From Candidatus Obscuribacter sp. (GTDB lineage Bacteria > Cyanobacteriota > Vampirovibrionia > Obscuribacterales > Obscuribacteraceae): 64,000 nt of DNA. The notes beneath the pieces were generated by a model that saw nothing but the letters and a program-made list of their open reading frames with translations, was not told the DNA's origin and did not search any database. Each line of letters starts with the position of its first letter. Within the stretch, counting starts at the first letter, position 1. The stretch is from positions 4,898,001 to 4,962,000 of the forward strand of contig JADJQZ010000001.1 of NCBI GenBank assembly GCA_016712465.1. Reading direction: 5' to 3'. Positions 59,968 to 64,000 of the stretch are shown here, in pieces. The position numbers and the translations under genes are program-made.

Positions 59968-61743
59968 TTATCGCCCCCGGCTATTCAACCAGCGACGCTG
60001 CTGAAGCATCGCTTCGCGCCTAATATCACCTGCCGGTATTTCAGTATGCTCATAAATAAATAGTGCCCGTCGATAGCATAGCTCAGCAGGCTCAAGTTTC
60101 CTCTGAAGCACATAAAGCTGACCAAGCCCGTTGAGACAATCGGCCACCATCGGATCATCCTTTCCAAGTTTCGCCTCTCCAATAGTAAGAGCCTTTTTAA
60201 AGAACTTCTCAGCCTCGTCATAGTGACGCTGCCTGGCTTTACTGGCAGCCAGAAACATCAAACTGGTAGCTACCTGCCTACTTTCATAACCAAACTCTTT
60301 AGAAAACAGTTGAATAGACCGCTCAAGACTGCGCTCAGCTTCAGGATGTCGATTGAGCGCTGAATAGCAATACCCAAGATTGGCCAGTATAACGGCAGCC
60401 TCAAGCGAATCGGACTGGTAGTTGTGACTGGTCTTAGCGCGCTGTAAAACCTGCACCCCCTTGTCATAGTTACCATCAGCAATGCAACTGTTAAAATCGG
60501 CAAGCTCAGCCTTTGATAGACAATTCTGCAAACCTTCGACCTGACTTTTGCCCGGCGCCCTGACCAGGTTCTGACCAAGTTCGTAGTCAGCCGTTGTGTC
60601 AGCCAACTTCGCCCCAAAGGCGACCTTAGCTGAAGACTTGCCACCCCAACCCGCAGCTATGATGGCAGTAGAAAGGACAACCAAAATCAAAGCGAAAGCG
60701 GCAAGCAAACACAATCTGCCCGGTGTAAAACGGAAATAGAGCGGTGGCGCAGAGAACTCGTCCCGGTCCGGCACATCCACAACAAAGCCAGGAGAGAAGC
60801 TTAGCTTTCGCAGGGCAAGCTCCACCTGCTTCATATCAGACGGTCTGGCCTGCGGTGCCTTGGCAAGCATTCTAGCTACGAGTTGTTCCAGCTCCGGTGG
60901 AAAACTTTTGCCTCCAGAAGCTTCCTCCAGGGTCGGCACCGGGGCTGAATCATGCATAACGATGGTTTCCATGGCGCTCTCGCCACGAAAGGGCGGACAA
61001 CCGGTAAGAGCCTCAAAGATGGTACAACCGAGCGAATAAATATCGGAGCGAGCCGTCACCGGCAGCCCCGCCGCTTGCTCCGGGCTCATATAAAGCGGGC
61101 TACCGAATACAGCACCACATCTGGTGAGGCGCTGACCATCGGAGGGAGCATCCGTCAAACTGGCTATGCCGAAATCAACAATCTTGGCACAGACATCAAC
61201 GGCTTCGGCACTGCCACCGCCAGTAGTGAGAAAGATATTACCGGGCTTCAGATCGCGGTGAATGATGCCCTTACTATGAGCAAGAAAAAGCCCACGGCAA
61301 ATCGGCTGAAACAACTCAACCGCTTCGGCGGCAGTAATAGGCCCGTCCGACTTGATTCTATCAGCAAGAGAACATCCGGCGAGAAATTCCATCGTGTAGT
61401 AAGGAATTCCGTCTTGCGACAAACCAAAATCGTAGACGGCAATAATACTGCTGTGATTAAGTTTGGCCAGCGACTGGGCCTCTCTTTGAAATCGCAAACA
61501 AGTATCATCATTCAAAGCAGACCGGCAGAAAGTCTTAAGAGCCACATCCTTAGCAAGCATCAGATGCCGCACCCTATAGACGGCACCCATACCTCCTTCG
61601 CCCAGAAGACTCAAGACCCGGAACTTGCCGTCGATAACGGTGCCCGGCTTTAAATAGAGCCCGGGAAGCGGCTCAATAGGCTCGGCACACACCAGCGTGC
61701 CATCCAGAACGGTAAAGAGCCTCGACTTAGACTGGTCGTTCAC
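59968..61743 (-). CDS. Membrane Ser/Thr protein kinase with TPR repeats
   Basis: 591 residues. Residues ~40-310 are a Hanks-type kinase: Gly loop LLGEGGMGAVYRV (48-56), Lys in DVALKTF (70), GIIHRDLKPGN with the catalytic Asp (164), DFG in KIVDFGIASL (190-192), and GSPLYMSPEQ. All catalytic residues are intact. One membrane helix (about 344-365) and then TPRs from about 400 to 580, such as LGYCYSALNRHPEAERSLE and LYVLQRKLEPAELCYRRALF. It likely binds a ligand outside and phosphorylates inside. The TPR part on the far side of the membrane is inferred. It is minus-strand and convergent with rpsA. Confidence 0.92.
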   Translation of the reverse strand: MNDQSKSRLFTVLDGTLVCAEPIEPLPGLYLKPGTVIDGKFRVLSLLGEGGMGAVYRVRHLMLAKDVALKTFCRSALNDDTCLRFQREAQSLAKLNHSSIIAVYDFGLSQDGIPYYTMEFLAGCSLADRIKSDGPITAAEAVELFQPICRGLFLAHSKGIIHRDLKPGNIFLTTGGGSAEAVDVCAKIVDFGIASLTDAPSDGQRLTRCGAVFGSPLYMSPEQAAGLPVTARSDIYSLGCTIFEALTGCPPFRGESAMETIVMHDSAPVPTLEEASGGKSFPPELEQLVARMLAKAPQARPSDMKQVELALRKLSFSPGFVVDVPDRDEFSAPPLYFRFTPGRLCLLAAFALILVVLSTAIIAAGWGGKSSAKVAFGAKLADTTADYELGQNLVRAPGKSQVEGLQNCLSKAELADFNSCIADGNYDKGVQVLQRAKTSHNYQSDSLEAAVILANLGYCYSALNRHPEAERSLERSIQLFSKEFGYESRQVATSLMFLAASKARQRHYDEAEKFFKKALTIGEAKLGKDDPMVADCLNGLGQLYVLQRKLEPAELCYRRALFIYEHTEIPAGDIRREAMLQQRRWLNSRGR

Positions 61744-62124
61744 AGTGTGGAACCCTTTGCAGATTCGTCATAGTAACCGATCACTACTGATGCATTTATA
61801 AAGATACCCGCTCCGGCATAAAACGCACCTAAAATTGGCGCTGCGGCTTGCCTGGTTCTGCAGTTCCGTCTTCAGTAAATTCAACACAATAGCTTTCGGT
61901 GCACCAGCGCGCTCCACTTTCTATTGCGCCTGGTCGCAAGAACTTCAACAATAGAACAAACAGCCATGCCCCCATTCAGAAAAGACAACTCCAATACGCC
62001 ATTTCCAAACAATAGCTTCCGTCTATTTAAATGGTGTCAATACACTCCAGTCGAGCGAGTTACAGCCACTGCACAAAGCAACAGCAATAGGAGCACCATT
62101 CAACCTCACCGGCACAGTTAGAGG
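61744..62124. other. Gap between the EF-hand gene and the kinase gene
   Basis: 381 bp on the minus strand between two genes in the same direction. No credible gene. No clear hairpin or promoter was found. It probably carries the kinase promoter. Confidence 0.4.
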
Positions 62125-63999
62125 TTAGTTAATGCCGTTCTCCTGGGCGAACCGTTCAAATTCCTGGCGATTGAGGCCCATATCATCAGGTCCGAGTTGA
62201 TCTTTACCTGGATCTCTGGATGTATCATAAACCTCCAGAGCAACATTACCCATCTCCTGTGCCAGCAGCTCCCTTTCTCCGGCATCCATCTTTCCATCAC
62301 CGTTATCGACAGTTGCAAACACCCTACCGATGTAAGACCCAGGCTTGAGTACATCCTTCAGCTCGGAACCATCAAGCACTCCATCGTGGTTCTTATCTTT
62401 CTGCGAGAGGAAGTCGGACACCCCGCGAATTACTTCACCATGCTGTAGTTGATCATCACCGTTCTGATTCCATCGGTCAAAGGATTGTCCGTTACCGGTC
62501 CCTGGAACAGGAAGCGGCGCTGGTTTGGGCTCGTCTATCGGTGTCGGCTCAGCGGGCTGCGGCTGATCAACCGGTTCAGGAACGGGGTTTGGCTGAGAAG
62601 GTTGAGCAGGTTGATCAATTGGTGCCTTGGGCTGTCTCGGGTTTTCACCAGGAACCGAAGGGAAATTTCGTTTTAGATCATCTATGAGCTTCTGCAGGGT
62701 ATTGGCAAGCTCACGGAGGCGCGCCTCTAGTTGTTCGGCGTCTGTCCCCGGTTTCGGCAAATTACCATCGCCCGGCTTAGCAATAGGTTCCGGTTTCGGC
62801 GACTTCCCATTGTCGCCCGGCTTGACTAGAGCTGAAAACTCGGAGCGATTGATGTTGCCGCTATTATCCTTATCTGCAGACAAAAGCGAATTTACTATAT
62901 GCTTCTCAGCCAGCGCATTCATTTCAGCGGAAGAGAGCCCGGCTTGTCCATCAGTATCAGCCGCCTTGTATGCCTTGCGAGCATCATCCCGACTAAGACC
63001 GAATGAGGAGGAGACCTTCATCCATTCCCTTTTCTCCAGAACACCGTTGTCGTTGCGGTCTCCGGCCAGCATTCTACCGACCACGCCCTGGGTCAACTCT
63101 GCCCGTGAAAGTGTATCGTCTTCAGGCTTGTTGTCCTTGTTCAGGTTGAGTTTATCAAAGTCAGCTTGCGAAGAGATAAAAGGCTGACGACCGCCTCCAC
63201 AGCCATGAGGATGTGCGTCGGGCCGGGGTTTGTCCGGCTGTGGTTGAGGTTGAGGTTGCTCCGGCTTCGGTTGCTCCGGTTGCGGCTTCGGCTGCTCCGG
63301 TTGCGGCTTCGGTTGCTCAGGCTGTGGCTGCGGCTTCGGTTGCGGCTTCGGCTGCTCCGGCTGCGGCTGCTCCGGTTGCTGCGGCGGCAGCTCCGGCTGC
63401 GGCTGCTCCGGCTGCGGCTGCTCCGGCTGCGGCTGCTCCGGCTGCTGCGGCGGCAGCTCCGGTTCCGGCTGCGGTAGTTCCGGCAGCGGCGGCAGTTCTG
63501 GTTCCGGTTGCGGCTTGGGCTGCTCCGGTTGCGGCTTCGGCTGCTCCGGTTGCGGAGTAGGTTCCGGCAGCGGCTGATCACCCGGGTTGGGATCTACAGT
63601 GCGGGGCTTATAACCAGGCACAATGCCTTTGTATTCGGCTTCGCGGCGAGAGATTATCTTGCCGTCCACCATCACCTTTTGCAACATCTTCGGCAGGTCA
63701 GCAGCGGTGCCGTTTCCCTGGGTGAACTCCTGCCTGACAAAAGCCATGTCGGCCGGTGCTTTATAGGTCAAGTCTTGCCAGGCGCCGGGCGGATGTCCGG
63801 GCTCTTGTCCGGTAGTTACTTTCACATCTGCATTGAGCGGACGCAAGTTTCCATCAGTTGACCGATAGTAAAGATTGGTTGTTCCTGGAGTAGTGCCGGT
63901 TTTGTACTCGGCATAAGGATCAAACGAGATTGACTGCTTGATGGTCAGACTACCGTCACCATTCTTTGTATAGATACTGCCATTCAAGCTAGGGTCCAT
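62125..63999 (-). CDS. EF-hand protein with a Pro/Gln-rich linker (start probably outside window)
   Basis: 624 residues visible; the first ATG is at the right edge, so the real start is probably beyond it. Residues ~1-130 are a beta-rich region. A ~110-residue Pro/Gln/Glu/Lys linker follows (PEQPKPQPEQPKPQ is typical). Then come at least five EF-hand-like calcium loops: DRNDNGVLEKREW, DTDGQAGLSSAEM, DKDNSGNINRSEF, DKNHDGVLDGSEL and DNGDGKMDAGEREL, most with acidic residues at positions 1, 3, 5 and 12, plus weaker ones near the N- and C-termini. Calcium binding on an extended extracellular protein is likely. Confidence 0.8.
   Translation of the reverse strand: MDPSLNGSIYTKNGDGSLTIKQSISFDPYAEYKTGTTPGTTNLYYRSTDGNLRPLNADVKVTTGQEPGHPPGAWQDLTYKAPADMAFVRQEFTQGNGTAADLPKMLQKVMVDGKIISRREAEYKGIVPGYKPRTVDPNPGDQPLPEPTPQPEQPKPQPEQPKPQPEPELPPLPELPQPEPELPPQQPEQPQPEQPQPEQPQPELPPQQPEQPQPEQPKPQPKPQPQPEQPKPQPEQPKPQPEQPKPEQPQPQPQPDKPRPDAHPHGCGGGRQPFISSQADFDKLNLNKDNKPEDDTLSRAELTQGVVGRMLAGDRNDNGVLEKREWMKVSSSFGLSRDDARKAYKAADTDGQAGLSSAEMNALAEKHIVNSLLSADKDNSGNINRSEFSALVKPGDNGKSPKPEPIAKPGDGNLPKPGTDAEQLEARLRELANTLQKLIDDLKRNFPSVPGENPRQPKAPIDQPAQPSQPNPVPEPVDQPQPAEPTPIDEPKPAPLPVPGTGNGQSFDRWNQNGDDQLQHGEVIRGVSDFLSQKDKNHDGVLDGSELKDVLKPGSYIGRVFATVDNGDGKMDAGERELLAQEMGNVALEVYDTSRDPGKDQLGPDDMGLNRQEFERFAQENGIN
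63230..63565 (-). repeat. Pro/Gln codon repeat region
   Basis: About 330 bp of GC-rich units such as GGTTGCGGCTTCGGCTGCTC (on the plus strand) encode the Pro-Gln-Pro/Lys/Glu linker. Units are six to fifteen bases and interleaved. Long open frames on the other strand here are by-products. Confidence 0.8.
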
Positions 64000-64000
64000 A

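Noticed and set aside
61924..62121. Small plus-strand open frame before the EF-hand gene end
   Set aside because: Composition looks random, no ribosome site, opposite to its neighbours.
63166..63560. Leu/Arg- or Ala-rich open frames over the Pro/Gln region
   Set aside because: Low-complexity by-products of the same GC-rich repeats in the other frames or strand, with no start region or domain.

Overview
The window is a bacterial chromosome segment of moderately high GC, densely coded. Several features suggest a non-photosynthetic relative of Cyanobacteria, of the Melainabacteria/Vampirovibrionia type and possibly Obscuribacterales. These are a complex I cluster without nuoE, nuoF or nuoG, a multi-S1-domain ribosomal protein, many secreted TPR proteins, a Ser/Thr kinase fused to TPRs, and a GT20 glucosyltransferase. 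The taxonomic placement is inference from gene content; no rRNA or tRNA gene was found.

Layout. 1-4.2 kb, minus strand: a membrane-anchored lysozyme-like gene that appears frameshifted, a secreted protein cut by the window edge, and a three-gene ABC-2 transporter operon that includes a thioredoxin-fold protein. 4.3-14 kb: two secreted proteins, an FMN reductase, a TPR protein overlapping ligA, a thiolase, an RDD membrane protein and a Rossmann-SCP2 fusion. 13.7-16.3 kb: riboflavin genes ribE, ribBA (with an apparent 1-base deletion) and ribH.

16.3-42.2 kb is the most unusual part. It is a type IV secretion-like locus arranged as two divergent arms around a 366-bp intergenic region with three inverted repeats. 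The minus arm encodes two secreted Gly-rich proteins, a large lipoprotein, two tandem VirB6/TrbL-like membrane proteins, a DUF2225 protein, a VirB3/PrgI-like protein, a VirB4-like ATPase, a small membrane protein and a VirB8-like protein. The second VirB6-like gene carries about 23 near-identical 111-bp (37-residue) repeats, interrupted by single-base indels. The plus arm encodes three secreted TPR proteins, three small membrane proteins (two of them tandem paralogues) and a VirB10-like protein. No VirD4, VirB11 or relaxase gene was recognised, so a secretion or surface role is at least as likely as conjugation.

42.2-49.8 kb, plus strand: ubiX, rimM, a trehalose-phosphate-synthase-like gene, a secreted cysteine-peptidase-like protein, a HAMP histidine kinase, a secreted low-complexity protein and a leucine-rich-repeat protein. 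49.8-56.2 kb, minus strand: nuoABCDHIJK, with a long NuoK N-terminal extension and a Lys/Ala/Pro-rich NuoI tail. 56.8-64 kb: rnc, a secreted coiled-coil protein, rpsA with a long leader and a clear terminator, a membrane Ser/Thr kinase with TPRs, and an EF-hand protein with a Pro/Gln-rich linker that runs off the right edge.

All product names are from motif reading without database searches. Frame breaks in ribBA, the lysozyme-like gene and the repeat array may be assembly errors rather than biology.
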